Source: Shewanella sp. Isolate13
GTDB lineage: Bacteria > Pseudomonadota > Gammaproteobacteria > Enterobacterales > Shewanellaceae
Length of the DNA stretch: 64,000 nucleotides
Direction of reading: 5' to 3'
Assembly (NCBI RefSeq): GCF_022398325.1
Contig: NZ_JAKEVD010000017.1
Location: 1 to 64,000 of the forward strand
The position numbers and the translations under genes were made by a program. The notes beneath the pieces are model-generated. The model did no database searches. It was not told the DNA's origin and was given only the letters and a program-made list of their open reading frames with translations. Positions 9,926 through 20,100 of this stretch are shown piece by piece. How positions within the stretch are numbered: the stretch's first letter is position 1; each line of letters begins with the position of its first letter.

Positions 9926-10103
9926 CCACTTACTCCTTCAATATGCGGCGAATGAATCTGAGCCTCGAACCAAGCTCCCTCGCGATATTCGACACAAGGC
10001 TCCAAGATTAAGTTATTGATTTACTATTATTGCTTACTTCTATAGCTAAATGTCTAATTATTCAACGGACAAGCAAAAAAACTCACTTATTTGCAGAAAT
10101 GGG

Positions 10104-10132
10104 TTGACTCAAAACCGTAAAAGCCTTTTAAT
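10104..10132 (+). promoter_or_regulatory. Sigma-70 promoter of tRNA-Phe
   Basis: -35 TTGACT (10104-10109), 17-bp spacer and -10 TTTAAT (10127-10132), followed by a GC-rich discriminator AGCGCCCG. The start would fall only a few bases before the mature tRNA. This looks like a stringent stable-RNA promoter. Confidence 0.75.
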
Positions 10133-10142
10133 AGCGCCCGTT

Positions 10143-10218
10143 GCCCGAATAGCTCAGTCGGTAGAGCAGAGGATTGAAAATCCTCGTGTCCCTGGTTCGA
10201 TTCCGGGTTCGGGCACCA
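10143..10218 (+). tRNA. tRNA-Phe (GAA)
   Basis: A 76-nt cloverleaf: acceptor GCCCGAA / TTCGGGC, D arm with AGCTCAGTCGGTAGAGC, anticodon stem-loop GAGGATTGAAAATCCTC with anticodon GAA at 10176-10178, T arm with GGTTCGATTCC, and an encoded CCA end. It is a single-gene unit with its own promoter and terminator. Confidence 0.98.
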
Positions 10219-10286
10219 ATATTCAGTTTAGGTGTTGCAACAGCTAAACCAGTGACAAGGCAAATTAAGACCTTAATTCACTGAAC

Positions 10287-10312
10287 TAAACCTCGCACTG
10301 CGAGGTTTTTTT
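10287..10312 (+). terminator. Terminator after tRNA-Phe
   Basis: AAACCTCGC / GCGAGGTTT-type stem with an ACT loop, followed by a T run, about 70 nt after the tRNA 3' end. Confidence 0.85.
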
Positions 10313-10355
10313 ATGCCTGAAATTTAATGCCAATCAATACGCTCCTTAGCAAACT

Positions 10356-10381
10356 AAAAAGCCCCGAGAAAACTCGAGGCT
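10356..10381 (-). terminator. Terminator of the chemotaxis receptor gene
   Basis: On the minus strand, GCCTCGAG / CTCGGGGC hairpin with a TTTT loop, followed by TTTTTAG. It lies 25 nt after the receptor stop codon. Confidence 0.85.
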
Positions 10382-10405
10382 TGTTCTAAAGCATGGTTTT
10401 TTGAG

Positions 10406-12268
10406 CTAGACCTTAAACTTACTCACCGCATCTTGCAGATACTCGGCACGCTCACGGACCTCTTCGGTCGCGCTGGAGTTCTGAGTCGCAACCTCAGCAG
10501 TCTCCTGAGCGATATCACGGATCACCACCACATTTTGATTCACCTCAGCGGCCACCATACTTTGCTCTTCAATGGCAGCTGCTATTTGCGTGCTCATATC
10601 CATAATATTGGTCACGTCACCGTTGATCTGCTCCAGCAGTGTACCAGCCGATGCAGCTTGCTCAGCACTTTCGTTCCCCTGCTCACGACTAGATTGCATC
10701 AATTGAACGATTGAGTGAGTACGAGACTGCAGTGTCTGAATGATCGCAGCAATTTCTTCTGTCGATTCTTGAGTTCGCATTGCGAGGCTTCGAACCTCAT
10801 CGGCAACAACGGCGAAACCTCGTCCCTGCTCCCCTGCTCGAGCCGCTTCAATCGCCGCATTTAATGCCAATAAGTTTGTCTGCTCGGCAATACCACGGAT
10901 CACATCGAGTACACTGCCTATCGTTTCGCTATCTTGTTCAAGATCGGCCACCACGGCTGCAGACTCGTTGATCTGCTGGGCCAGCAACTCAATCTTTTCA
11001 ATTGTCTGCTGCACACCAATCTGCCCGGTTTGAGCATTTTCGTGGGTCAGACTGGCTTTATTGGCTGCAAGCTCAGTGTTCTTAGCAATCTCATCAATGG
11101 TTGCTCCCATCTCTGTAATTGCCGTCGCCACCATATCGGTTTCATTTAGCTGATTTTCAGCACCTTGTGAAGCCCGAGCCACATTACCCGATAAGTCTTG
11201 GCAGGATTGGTTCATGGTCTCAACCGACTGCGTCACCTGGTTGATAAGCTGCTGGAAGCTTTCTACCATGCTGTTAAAGTGCTTGGCAATCTGACCAAGC
11301 TCATCATCGCTGCTGGCATCACAACGCATCGAAAGATCTTTGTTTTCCTCAATATGGCTGATCACATCGGTTATACGTTTAACCGGCTCAATGATGCTAC
11401 GAATAATCATCAAGGTGGTAATCGCCAGCGCGAGAGCGATTAAGACGGCAAGCGCAAGGCCAAAAATAAATGCCGAACTCTCTTTATCGCTAATCGCCTC
11501 TATAGCTAAAGACTCAAGCTGATTAAGTGCACTATCGGTATTAGCGACCGCTTGGCGCAATAGGCCTAGCTCACCTTCAGAAATCGTGAGGCCAAGTTGC
11601 TTCTCCTTCTGTACTAAGGCTTTAAAGTCAGCGTTATATTGTTGGATATTATCCAATACCTGCAGCTTAGCCTGTCCATCTAGCTGAGACATATTCGCTA
11701 TTTCGATAAACTTCTCGAGATTATTATCAAATTTAGCCACATAGCGTTCGCTACGTCTCAGCATGAAGTCTTTCTCGGCACGTCTGAGCTGCAGCATCTG
11801 CGCCATCAGTTGTGGTTCATCATATTGCTCAACCAAACTTTCAACTTGATGCACCGCGCTTCGCAAAGTGCCATATAAACCAGTTTTCGGCGTAAGACCT
11901 ATCTGCTTATTTAGGCTAACCACATTGCTGAAAGCAGATTCATAACGGCCGAGCTCTTGGCTGAACTGGCTTAGGCTTGCTGTTGGAATAGAGTATTTAT
12001 CGAATACTTCCGTTAACTTAACGACTCTTTCCTGAGCCTCTCGATTGTCGGAAATATGCTGCTCGACATACTTAAGATCCTTTCTTGCCAGAAAATCCTT
12101 TTCATCTTTACGTAGCATTAAAATCTCATTTTTAAGCCCCGAGATATCTTGCGATGCTTGTGCTAATTCCGTTTGCACTTGACTAAAATAAACTTGAAGA
12201 CCAAACATAGCGCCTAACGCCGTGATCGACACTCCAGCACTTAACAGTAACTTGTAACGTATTAGCAT
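10406..12268 (-). CDS. Methyl-accepting chemotaxis protein with HBM-type sensor
   Basis: This 620-residue receptor has TM1 at about residues 8-27, a periplasmic all-helical region (about 30-265), TM2 at about 266-288, HAMP (about 290-345) and a cytoplasmic signalling domain. The signalling tip [20 protein letters not shown] is intact. The sensor region shows two equivalent motifs, [17 protein letters not shown] and [17 protein letters not shown]. These are a signature of the helical bimodular (HBM) domain, whose characterised member McpS of Pseudomonas putida binds TCA-cycle intermediates and acetate. The ligand here is unknown. No C-terminal CheR/CheB-tethering pentapeptide is present. It is monocistronic with its own terminator. 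Confidence 0.9.
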   Translation of the reverse strand: MLIRYKLLLSAGVSITALGAMFGLQVYFSQVQTELAQASQDISGLKNEILMLRKDEKDFLARKDLKYVEQHISDNREAQERVVKLTEVFDKYSIPTASLSQFSQELGRYESAFSNVVSLNKQIGLTPKTGLYGTLRSAVHQVESLVEQYDEPQLMAQMLQLRRAEKDFMLRRSERYVAKFDNNLEKFIEIANMSQLDGQAKLQVLDNIQQYNADFKALVQKEKQLGLTISEGELGLLRQAVANTDSALNQLESLAIEAISDKESSAFIFGLALAVLIALALAITTLMIIRSIIEPVKRITDVISHIEENKDLSMRCDASSDDELGQIAKHFNSMVESFQQLINQVTQSVETMNQSCQDLSGNVARASQGAENQLNETDMVATAITEMGATIDEIAKNTELAANKASLTHENAQTGQIGVQQTIEKIELLAQQINESAAVVADLEQDSETIGSVLDVIRGIAEQTNLLALNAAIEAARAGEQGRGFAVVADEVRSLAMRTQESTEEIAAIIQTLQSRTHSIVQLMQSSREQGNESAEQAASAGTLLEQINGDVTNIMDMSTQIAAAIEEQSMVAAEVNQNVVVIRDIAQETAEVATQNSSATEEVRERAEYLQDAVSKFKV

Positions 12269-12507
12269 TTTACATCTCTATTTATTATCAACTTGCCTCC
12301 CTTAGCTAACGCAAGCAGCGTTTGACCAAGGCTGTCACTTAACTTATCGGCCGATTATATAGTAGATTTAGCTACAAAAAAGGCCAAAAACAGCAAACTA
12401 TAACTAACATTCTAATTATTAAGTTGAAATATAGTTCAACAATTAAAAGCCCATTGACTCAAACTAAACCCGTAAATAGTATAAAATATACTTAAATGGA
12501 GGTTTTC

Positions 12508-13455
12508 ATGTTAGTCATCAATGCAGAGTCAGTTCATCAATCACTTAATTTTCCCGATCTAATCAATGCCCTAGATGAGACATTCTCTCGTCCCGCAGGC
12601 ATGCCACAGCGTCAAGTCTTTAGTCTTGATGACTCAGGTGAGCATCATGATGCATTTGCGGTATTACCCTCTTGGAATGACAAGGCGATAGCCGTGAAAG
12701 CCTTTACCTACTTCCCCGGCAACCCACAAAAAGACCCACAACTTGCTAGCCTCTATTCCAAAATTCTAGTGTTTAGCCGTGAAACGGGCGAACCACAAGC
12801 GCTGGTCGATGGCACCAGCGTCACCTTTTGGCGCACAGCAGCCATCTCGGCATTAGGCAGCAGATATCTTTCCCGAGAGGACTCAAGCAAGCTGCTGGTT
12901 TGCGGCACAGGTAACTTAGCCTCCTTTATGGCACTTGCTCATGCTAGCGTGCGCCCAATCACTCTAATCAGTGTTTGGGGCCGCAGTGATGAAAAGGCGC
13001 GTAAGACGATAGAGCTTATCCGCAATAAACGCCCAGATATCGAAGTCATGCTATGCACAGATCTTGAGCAGAGCGTACGTGAGGCCGATATCATTAGCTG
13101 CGCAACAGGAAGCCCGACTCCGCTGTTTGATGGTGATTGGGTACAACCGGGCACCCATACTGACTTTGTGGGTAACCATAACCATGACAGACGTGAGTTC
13201 GACACCAAGTTGATCCGCAAGTCTTCGGTATTTGTCGATTCAAAAATCAACGTGTTTGCGGAAGCGGGTGAACTGCTCCTGCCTATTGAAGAGGGGGCCT
13301 TCTGTCTCGATCAAGTTAAGGGGGAGTTGGGCCAGCTTTGTACGGCACAAATTAAAGGCCGTACTAGCAATGATGAAATCACCATTTTCAAGACTGTCGG
13401 TACAGCATTGGCCGATCTTGTCGGCGCCCAACTGGTCTTCTCTAAGCTAAAGTAA
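12508..13455 (+). CDS. Ornithine cyclodeaminase / mu-crystallin family dehydrogenase
   Basis: A 315-residue NAD(P)-binding protein. GGAGG at 12498-12502 sits 5 nt before the ATG at 12508, so the in-frame ATG at 12496, which overlaps this Shine-Dalgarno, is not used. The Rossmann glycine motif CGTGNLASF is visible, as are FWRTAAISALGSRYLSRED, with the substrate-carboxylate Arg, and DFVGNHNHDRREFD. Family members include ornithine cyclodeaminase, Delta1-pyrroline-2-carboxylate and alanine dehydrogenases, and diaminopropionate enzymes. The sequence alone does not decide among them, and no pathway genes are adjacent. A terminator follows directly. Confidence 0.85.
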   Translation: MLVINAESVHQSLNFPDLINALDETFSRPAGMPQRQVFSLDDSGEHHDAFAVLPSWNDKAIAVKAFTYFPGNPQKDPQLASLYSKILVFSRETGEPQALVDGTSVTFWRTAAISALGSRYLSREDSSKLLVCGTGNLASFMALAHASVRPITLISVWGRSDEKARKTIELIRNKRPDIEVMLCTDLEQSVREADIISCATGSPTPLFDGDWVQPGTHTDFVGNHNHDRREFDTKLIRKSSVFVDSKINVFAEAGELLLPIEEGAFCLDQVKGELGQLCTAQIKGRTSNDEITIFKTVGTALADLVGAQLVFSKLK

Positions 13456-13472
13456 CAGCGGTTTATCCTTAA

Positions 13473-13504
13473 AGAAGAGGAGCTAATGAGGCTCCTCTTT
13501 TTAT
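13473..13504 (+). terminator. Terminator of the cyclodeaminase-family gene
   Basis: AAGAGGAGC / GCTCCTCTT stem with a TAATGAG loop, then TTTTTATT. Confidence 0.88.
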
Positions 13505-13648
13505 TACTCGTACACTTCACACCTTTATTAAACCCGCCTCCAAAATCCTCTACTCGTTTTCTGCGAGAAAAATAATTTCTATTGCATTTAAACCTTTTTA
13601 TCTGTTGGCTATGTCTTATTAGTATCAGCAGCGTACAAGGAAAGTTGA

Positions 13649-14215
13649 GTGACGGCACAAATACGGGTAATGGAGCCAAGGCCGCTTCTAGAGCCTGAAC
13701 TTATAGATAAGGCAAAGCTAGGTGATAAGTCCGCTTTTAAGCAGCTCTATCAGCTACACCACCAGCGTGTATATGCGCTTTGCCTAAGGATCACTGGCCA
13801 AGTATCACTGGCCGAGGAAGCAACCCAAGACTGCTTTGTCAGGCTTTGGCAGAAGTTGCCGCTATTTCGTGGTGAGAGTCAATTCACTACTTGGCTACAC
13901 AGCCTGAGTGTCAATCAAGCCTTATCATGCCTGAAGAAGCACCGCTCATTCTGGTCACGGTTTGTTAGCAGTGATACCGATCTGCAGAGTGTCAGTGATG
14001 AATATGAAGACTTAGATAAAATTTTGCTCAAACTGCCAGAAAGAGCACGCATCGTCTTCGTCCTCCATGCGCTAGAAGGTTACAAACACGAAGAAGTCGC
14101 TCAACTAATGGGGATCGCGCCCGGTACGAGTAAGGCGCAATACCACAGGGCGCAAAAGTTACTTGAGGCACTTATAGAGCAAGGCCAAGTCGATATAGGA
14201 GGCCGCCATGAATGA
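13649..14215 (+). CDS. ECF-type RNA polymerase sigma factor
   Basis: A 188-residue sigma-70 family protein with only regions 2 and 4. Region 2 includes LYQLHHQRVYALCLRITG and AEEATQDCFVRLWQKLPLFRG; region 4 includes LPERARIVFVLHALEGYKHEEVAQLMGIAPGTSKAQYHRA, a clear helix-turn-helix. The likely start is GTG at 13649 with AAGGAAAG upstream; an ATG at 13670 is the alternative. The 3' end overlaps the following membrane gene by 8 nt, which suggests translational coupling to an anti-sigma factor. A possible ECF-type promoter (AACCTT-16-GTCTTA, 13591-13618) lies ahead and could be autoregulated. Confidence 0.92.
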   Translation: MTAQIRVMEPRPLLEPELIDKAKLGDKSAFKQLYQLHHQRVYALCLRITGQVSLAEEATQDCFVRLWQKLPLFRGESQFTTWLHSLSVNQALSCLKKHRSFWSRFVSSDTDLQSVSDEYEDLDKILLKLPERARIVFVLHALEGYKHEEVAQLMGIAPGTSKAQYHRAQKLLEALIEQGQVDIGGRHE

Positions 14216-14738
14216 TACTAACGCGAAACTGACCCAGTTAATTAATCAGGCGCCGCAAGAGCTCGCGCCACAAAAAGAGCTGTGGGGTGGCATTGAACGC
14301 CAGCTAGATAAAGCAGAACTTGACCCGCCTCATCAACAGACTTCAGTGTTTAGGCGTCTCGCTGTTGCCAGCATCGTTTTGCTAGTGGGGTTATTAGGCA
14401 TGAATATTTGGCAACACAATGGTGAGTTTTCAACGTTGGCCAAGCCATCGCCCCTATTAGCCACACTAACAGAGATAAAGCAGCAGCATCAGCGACAGGT
14501 CGAACTGTTAAGCCAGCAGCAACACCTTACCAACTGGCAAGCCAGCGAGTTGGGCTTGCCGCTAGACAAAGGTATCGAACAACTCAGAAAAGCCGCAGAG
14601 CAGATCTATCAAGCCCTGCAGCAAACCCCCAATGACAAGGAACTTTGGCAGCTATGGCTTTGGACTCAACAGCGAGAAATTGAGTTACTCCAACAAGGTC
14701 AGACTCTACCAGTTAACCCATTTCCCCAAGGAGCTTAA
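14208..14738 (+). CDS. Single-pass membrane protein, probable anti-sigma factor
   Basis: This 176-residue protein has a cytoplasmic N-terminus (1-50), one transmembrane helix at about 51-67 (LAVASIVLLVGLLGMNI) and a Gln-rich, probably coiled-coil periplasmic part (about 90-170). It has no HxxxCxxC zinc motif and I do not recognise a named domain. The anti-sigma role is inferred from its topology and its 8-nt overlap with the ECF sigma gene. The next gene begins 2 nt after its stop codon, so all three genes form one operon. The signal that releases the sigma factor is not evident. Confidence 0.75.
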   Translation: MNDTNAKLTQLINQAPQELAPQKELWGGIERQLDKAELDPPHQQTSVFRRLAVASIVLLVGLLGMNIWQHNGEFSTLAKPSPLLATLTEIKQQHQRQVELLSQQQHLTNWQASELGLPLDKGIEQLRKAAEQIYQALQQTPNDKELWQLWLWTQQREIELLQQGQTLPVNPFPQGA

Positions 14739-14740
14739 AT

Positions 14741-15682
14741 ATGAAACCATTATTGAACAGCACGCTGATGGCAGGTGCACTTTTATTAAGTCATATCGCC
14801 ATTGCTGGAGAGGCCATCGAGCAACAGCAAACGGTTGAGGCGAATCCCACAGTAAAAGTAAAAGTGCAGCGAGGTAACGTCAGCTTTAAATCTTGGGACA
14901 AAAATGAGATCACCGTAAAAGGTACACTGGACGATCTCAGCGAAGGGTTTGTCTTTTCCGTCAAAGGCAACAAAGTACTCATCGAAGACACCCTGCCGCG
15001 TCAATACAGCGGCAGTAACAAGCAGGGCTCCGAGTTAGTGATTACACTGCCTAGTAAACTCAAACTTGAAGCCGAAGGGGTATCGGCAGACTACAGCTTA
15101 GGTAATCTAACTGGCGTGCTAGAGATCAGTTCAGTCAGTGGCAATATCAAAGCCAATGCCCTAAGCGACAAAACCTTACTTCAGACAGTATCTGGCGATA
15201 TTACTACTCGCTCTCTTACAGGTAAGAGTAAGCTGCACACGGTTTCTGGTGACATCAAGGATACCCAAAGCTCCGGCATATTAAGCTATCAAATGGTAAG
15301 CGGTGAGCTAACAGCAGATACTCAGGCGACTAAGGTGGAGATTGAATCGGTTTCTGGGGATGCGACTATTGCACTAGGCAGTGTTGATACACTATCAGTC
15401 AAGACTGTAAGCGGGGATTTAGAACTCTCACTCGACAGCTTATTAAGCCGTGCCAAGCTCGGCAGTGTTAGTGGCGATATCGAGGTTAAGTTTCTCGGCA
15501 ATACCGATGTCAGCTTCAATATTAACGGCGGCCCTAGCGGTAAGATCAGCAACAAGTTAACCGGCGATAAAGTCACGAAAGAGAAGTACTCGCCACAAAG
15601 CTACCTAAAGTTTCAAACGGGCGATGGTCGTGCAGAGCTGAGCGCTTCTACCATTAGTGGTAAAATTGAGTTATTGAAGTAA
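14741..15682 (+). CDS. Exported DUF4097-type beta-repeat protein
   Basis: A 313-residue protein with a signal peptide (about 1-22, ending in AIAG) and a repeat region in which VSG(D/N/E) recurs at residues 132, 150, 168, 186, 204, 223 and 243, with ISG at 305. The period of about 18 residues indicates one turn of a right-handed beta-solenoid, as in the DUF4097 / adhesin-like family. It is probably periplasmic or surface-bound. It is the last gene of the ECF sigma-anti-sigma operon, so it is a likely target or sensor component. Biochemical function is unknown. A terminator follows. Confidence 0.85.
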   Translation: MKPLLNSTLMAGALLLSHIAIAGEAIEQQQTVEANPTVKVKVQRGNVSFKSWDKNEITVKGTLDDLSEGFVFSVKGNKVLIEDTLPRQYSGSNKQGSELVITLPSKLKLEAEGVSADYSLGNLTGVLEISSVSGNIKANALSDKTLLQTVSGDITTRSLTGKSKLHTVSGDIKDTQSSGILSYQMVSGELTADTQATKVEIESVSGDATIALGSVDTLSVKTVSGDLELSLDSLLSRAKLGSVSGDIEVKFLGNTDVSFNINGGPSGKISNKLTGDKVTKEKYSPQSYLKFQTGDGRAELSASTISGKIELLK

Positions 15683-15737
15683 GCGATTAAAGTAATACCG
15701 GGTCCAATAGATACAAGCTTTACTTCATCACGCAAAT

Positions 15738-15779
15738 AACAAAGGCTGCAACCACTATGCGTTGCAGCCTTTATTTTTT
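15738..15779 (+). terminator. Terminator of the ECF operon
   Basis: AAAGGCTGCAAC / GTTGCAGCCTTT stem with a CACTATGC loop, followed by ATTTTTTA. It lies about 58 nt after the DUF4097 stop codon. Confidence 0.88.
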
Positions 15780-15808
15780 AGAGCTTTGCCAGAAAAGGGG
15801 CGCCTAGT

Positions 15809-16711
15809 CTAACTGGCCGCGGTGCCAATAAAGGAGATAAATTCCTTTGCTGCAGGTGTTAAAGCACGAGACTTTAAATAAACGGCACCATAATCCACAC
15901 TGATATGAGGCATATCTTTGACGTTTAATAGCACTAACCGCCCAGCTGCTAACTCGTCCTCAATAGTCACTTGAGGCAAAAGACCTATCATATCGCTGTT
16001 ATAAAGCAGCAATCGTATAGATTGAAACATCTCAAATCTCAGTAGGCCAGAGAAAGCCTGCCGACTTGAATCAAATAGATCGCCAAACTGATTTTCTATT
16101 TCATGGGTGGTAGCGCGAGGCAGGGCTATTGGGAAGTCTTTTAACCTCGGAGTATAAAGGTTCGCCTCTCTAACGAGTGGGTGCTCAGGCCTACAACAAA
16201 ACACACCGTGAGAGTGACAATAGTTAATCACTTCTAAATCATCTCGTTTATCGAAGCCTGTGACTTTAGTTTCAGAAACAAACAGGTCCAACTCCCCTCT
16301 AGAAAGCAATTCACTCAACTCACTAACGTCTCTCGTTCGTAACTCAACACTGATCGAAGGAGAGTGTCTTGAAAACTCACTAAGGATCTCACTCAAAATA
16401 TTACTTGAAGCTAACGTGCCGCCGCCAATAACCAGCTTACCGCTTGATTTACCGCTATTAACTCTAATATCAGACTCAAGCAGGTATACACCACTCAATA
16501 TCTTATCACTATGCTTTAAGACTAGATCCCCATGAAAGGTTAACTTGACATGCCGTGAGTCACGAGTAAATAACTGCACCCCAAGGTTCTGCTCCATCTT
16601 CTGAATACTGCGTGTCAAAGAGGGTTGAGTAATGGCTAACTTATCTGCAGCGACACTGAAGCTCTTACATTCAGCCAGCGCCACAAAGTGTTTTATATGC
16701 CTTAACTCCAT
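15809..16711 (-). CDS. LysR-family transcriptional regulator (cassette 1)
   Basis: Start chosen at MELRHIKHFV (16711), the usual LysR N-terminus; an upstream ATG at 16726 adds five residues. The winged helix (SFSVAADKLAITQPSLTRSIQKMEQNLGVQLF) is followed by a periplasmic-binding-protein-like effector domain, giving 300 residues. It diverges from a giant S8 protease gene and resembles the LysR at 22217-23122, which has the same position relative to a paralogous protease. It may therefore control the protease; the effector is unknown. Confidence 0.9.
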   Translation of the reverse strand: MELRHIKHFVALAECKSFSVAADKLAITQPSLTRSIQKMEQNLGVQLFTRDSRHVKLTFHGDLVLKHSDKILSGVYLLESDIRVNSGKSSGKLVIGGGTLASSNILSEILSEFSRHSPSISVELRTRDVSELSELLSRGELDLFVSETKVTGFDKRDDLEVINYCHSHGVFCCRPEHPLVREANLYTPRLKDFPIALPRATTHEIENQFGDLFDSSRQAFSGLLRFEMFQSIRLLLYNSDMIGLLPQVTIEDELAAGRLVLLNVKDMPHISVDYGAVYLKSRALTPAAKEFISFIGTAAS

Positions 16712-17147
16712 ATACTCACCCAACAAAAATTCGTTAATCTAAATAAACTCAAACGCGTCATTAGCTTCAGCTAATAAATAGATCATACCAGTTGAAGGTT
16801 AACCCTCGATTAAGCCAACTTAACCCAGCAGCCCTAACAAACTATTCCAGATATAACATCAACTCAAGCTTTGCCTCGCCAAGGTGTGACAACTTGTATC
16901 AATTGTAACCATCCCAGACTTAGGCCATTTCAACGGCATAAAACATCGATATTTCAATACCACAAACTCGATAGCGAAACGTTTTTGCAAACACAGGCGA
17001 AGATAACTCAACCAAAAACTGAACATATTCTTCATAAAAAAAACTGAAATACCTATCGGCTATCGCTGCATTCATTCTGACTATTGGCCATAAAAACAAC
17101 AAACGATTAACAATTGGGTTGCACAAATACAACCAAAAGGCAGAACA
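16712..17147. other. Intergenic control region between LysR and protease 1
   Basis: This 436-bp gene-free stretch separates divergent regulator and protease genes. It carries ACAACTTGTATC at 16889-16900, a 12-mer that also occurs in the corresponding region before the second protease (23199-23210). It is A/T-rich with no obvious sigma-70 promoter. A short antisense open frame (16920-17132) lacks support as a gene. Confidence 0.6.
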
Positions 17148-20100
17148 ATGAAAATAAAAAAAATAAGTCTGATGACCCTAGCGGCGATTTATGCCGCCAG
17201 TGCTGGGGCGGCGGCCAGCTCAAGCACTGATGACAATATACGCAGTATCGAGATCACCGATGCGATACTTAAATATAATGAGGATATAAAAAACCGTAAG
17301 CAGCGTAATGGCAGTATCGATGCAGCCAGAAACAACATGGGCAAAAACGTTCATCGCGCCATAGCAACATCGACAGATAGTAAGGTTCCGTTTCAATACC
17401 AAGCCGGGCTAATCGGTGAACAAACCTACATTGTGGAGCTAAGTGATAAACCCGTCTCTCTATATCGAGGAGGGACTGCACATTATCAAGCAACCTCTCC
17501 CACGATGAATAGTGTGCCAGTCATGCTCAATGCTAGATCACACAATAAGCTAGATATACAAAGTAGTGCAGTTAAGAGCTACAGTCGCTACCTCACCGAA
17601 AAGCAAGACTCTGTTTTAGCCTTGATATCAGGGCAGGCAGAACTCAAAAACCGTTATACCTTGGCCTTTAACGGCATGGCCGTAAAAATGACGCAAGAGC
17701 AAGCGGCAAGACTAGCTCAGGAGCCTGGCGTACGTAATGTTAGTCTAGAAAAGCGCTATGAACTTCATAGTGATACAGGGCCAAAGCATATCGCAGCAGA
17801 TGGGTTGTGGACTGGCTCTGCCGCGGATGATAAATACAAAGGTGAAGGCATAGTTGTCGGCGTCCTCGATACGGGGATCAATTCAGATCACCCCTCCTTT
17901 GCGGCGGTGGCTGGTGACGGTTACATCCATCAAATGCCTGCACGTTATAACCACTATTTAGGCGACTGTGAGAAAGCCGAGTTTGCTAACATGTGTAACG
18001 ACAAGCTTATCGGTATTCGCTCCTATGAAAGTATCACCGACAGTTACATGGACAGCGCATTCCAGCCCGATCAACCCTCTTGGAATATTACCGACCCCAA
18101 ACGTCCGCAAAATGGTGAAGACTACAATGGCCATGGTTCTCATACCGCATCGACCGCAGCTGGTAACGAACTGTTTAATGTCGATCATGTCGTCGCCAGC
18201 CCAGGTGAAACAGGAGATGGTGTCTCAACCGGCTTGCAATTTGAGCATATTTCAGGGGTGGCCCCAAGAGCGAATATCATCATGTACCAAGTCTGCTATC
18301 CAGGTGATGGTAGCTATGGTGATGGCTATGGCGGCTGTCCAGGCTCTGCACTACTTGCAGGTATTGAAGATGCGGTAGCCGATGGTGTTGACGTAATTAA
18401 CTACTCGATAGGTAGCACCTTTGGTACTTTCCCCTGGGATGACCCTATGGAGCTTGGTTTTCTTGCCGCTCGTGAAGCAGGGATCTCTGTTTCCGCATCG
18501 GCGGGTAACTCCTATAGCCCCAAATATGCTAGCCAAGCACGTGGCGCAATTGATCACTTCTCCCCTTGGTTAACCTCTGTCGCAGCCACTACCCACGGGC
18601 GAGAGATTAGCGTTGAAGGCAAGATGATTACAGCAGCTACGGGGGGCGACCAGCCTCTTCCAGATCTAGAGGGTGCGGGGATCTCTGGGGAATATACAGG
18701 CCCAGTGATAGAAGCCAAAGCCTACGGCAGCGAATATGAAAAGTGTAATGATCCCTTCCCAGAAGGTTTCTTCGACACCGATCCACAAGGCACACCTTTC
18801 TCAACAGCCCCAATCGTTGTGTGTAAGCGCGGTGATATCCCCCGTGTGACCAAGGCAACTAATGTTCAATCCGGTGGTGCAGGAGGCTTTATTCTCTGGA
18901 ATGCGAGTTACGCAGATCCCGTTCATAACGACCCTTACGCAATCCCAGGCATTAACATAGATAACGGTAATTACGCTGGTAACTATGCTAATGGTTATTT
19001 TGGACTACAGGATTGGCTAGCCTCAGGAAGCGATCACTCGCTAACGATTACCGCTTCTGAAGTGTTCCTTAGTCAGGGTAATGCCGACTATGTGGCCGAT
19101 TTCTCATCCCGTGGCCCTAACCTAGAAGCGCCCGATGTCATGTCACCCAACGTAGCTGCACCCGGTGTCGATGTTTATGCCGCATGGGCCGATGAAATGC
19201 CCTTTAGCATGTATGGTATGCCAGCCGATTACGCCGCCATTAGCGGTACCTCGATGGCTGCGCCACATGTTGCCGGCGCAATGGCATTGCTGAGTCAATC
19301 ACATCCTGATTGGACACCCGCTCAGATCCAGTCCGCTCTAATGACGACCGCCTCACTAGAAGGAGTAACCCGTTCACGTGATGGCTACCCATTCGATCCT
19401 GTCGATGCAGGTCATAGCGATGCTGGTAGCGGCGTCATTAATGTTTCACGAGCTAATCAAGCTGGATTATTACTCGATGAGACAGCTGAAAATTACCGCG
19501 CTGCGAATCCAAATAATGGCGGTAACATCCATACTCTCAACCTGCCTTACTTCTATCATGATAGCTGCCCAGGCACTTGTAGTTGGATGCGGACGGTTAC
19601 CGCAACCCAAGACGGTACTTGGAGTGTGGATGCCAACCCACTTGAAATCGACGGCGCACCAATGCTAGAGCTCGAGGTTTCGCCAAAGCAATTTACTCTG
19701 CAAGCCGGCGAGTCTCAGACAATCAGCTTAAAAGCAAAAGTGTTACAAATTGAAGCTATCGGAGCTAACTCCTCAGTCATTCAGCTATCAGGGGCTGTAT
19801 CCTTGACACCGAGTAATAGCGCCTTACCTAATCAGCACCTTCCTGTCGGTGTGCGTTATAGCGGCGACACCCTTCCCTCTGAGGTTTCAGGCATTATCCA
19901 TAGAGAACAAGGGCACACCCTAACGCCAATGCTTAATACCGCAGAGATCCAGTCATTTAATTCGAAAATCTTCGGCCTTAATAAAGGTGAGCGTCACGAT
20001 GCAGAGCTTCAACGTGCCGAAGTCAGAATGTACTCAGACAGTTTCACACGCCAAGAGATCGAAGATGGTGGTGCTAAAGTCATATTCTTCGATGTGCCAG

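Noticed and set aside
10050-10247. 65-codon frame spanning tRNA-Phe
   Set aside because: It overlaps the tRNA gene and its promoter.
13311-13679. 122-codon minus-strand frame at the end of the cyclodeaminase-family gene
   Set aside because: It is antisense to the end of a clear gene and to its terminator and has no domain.
16920-17132. 70-codon minus-strand frame in the LysR-protease 1 gap
   Set aside because: No start support or domain; the corresponding frame upstream of protease 2 (23115-23327) is unrelated, so neither is likely a gene.
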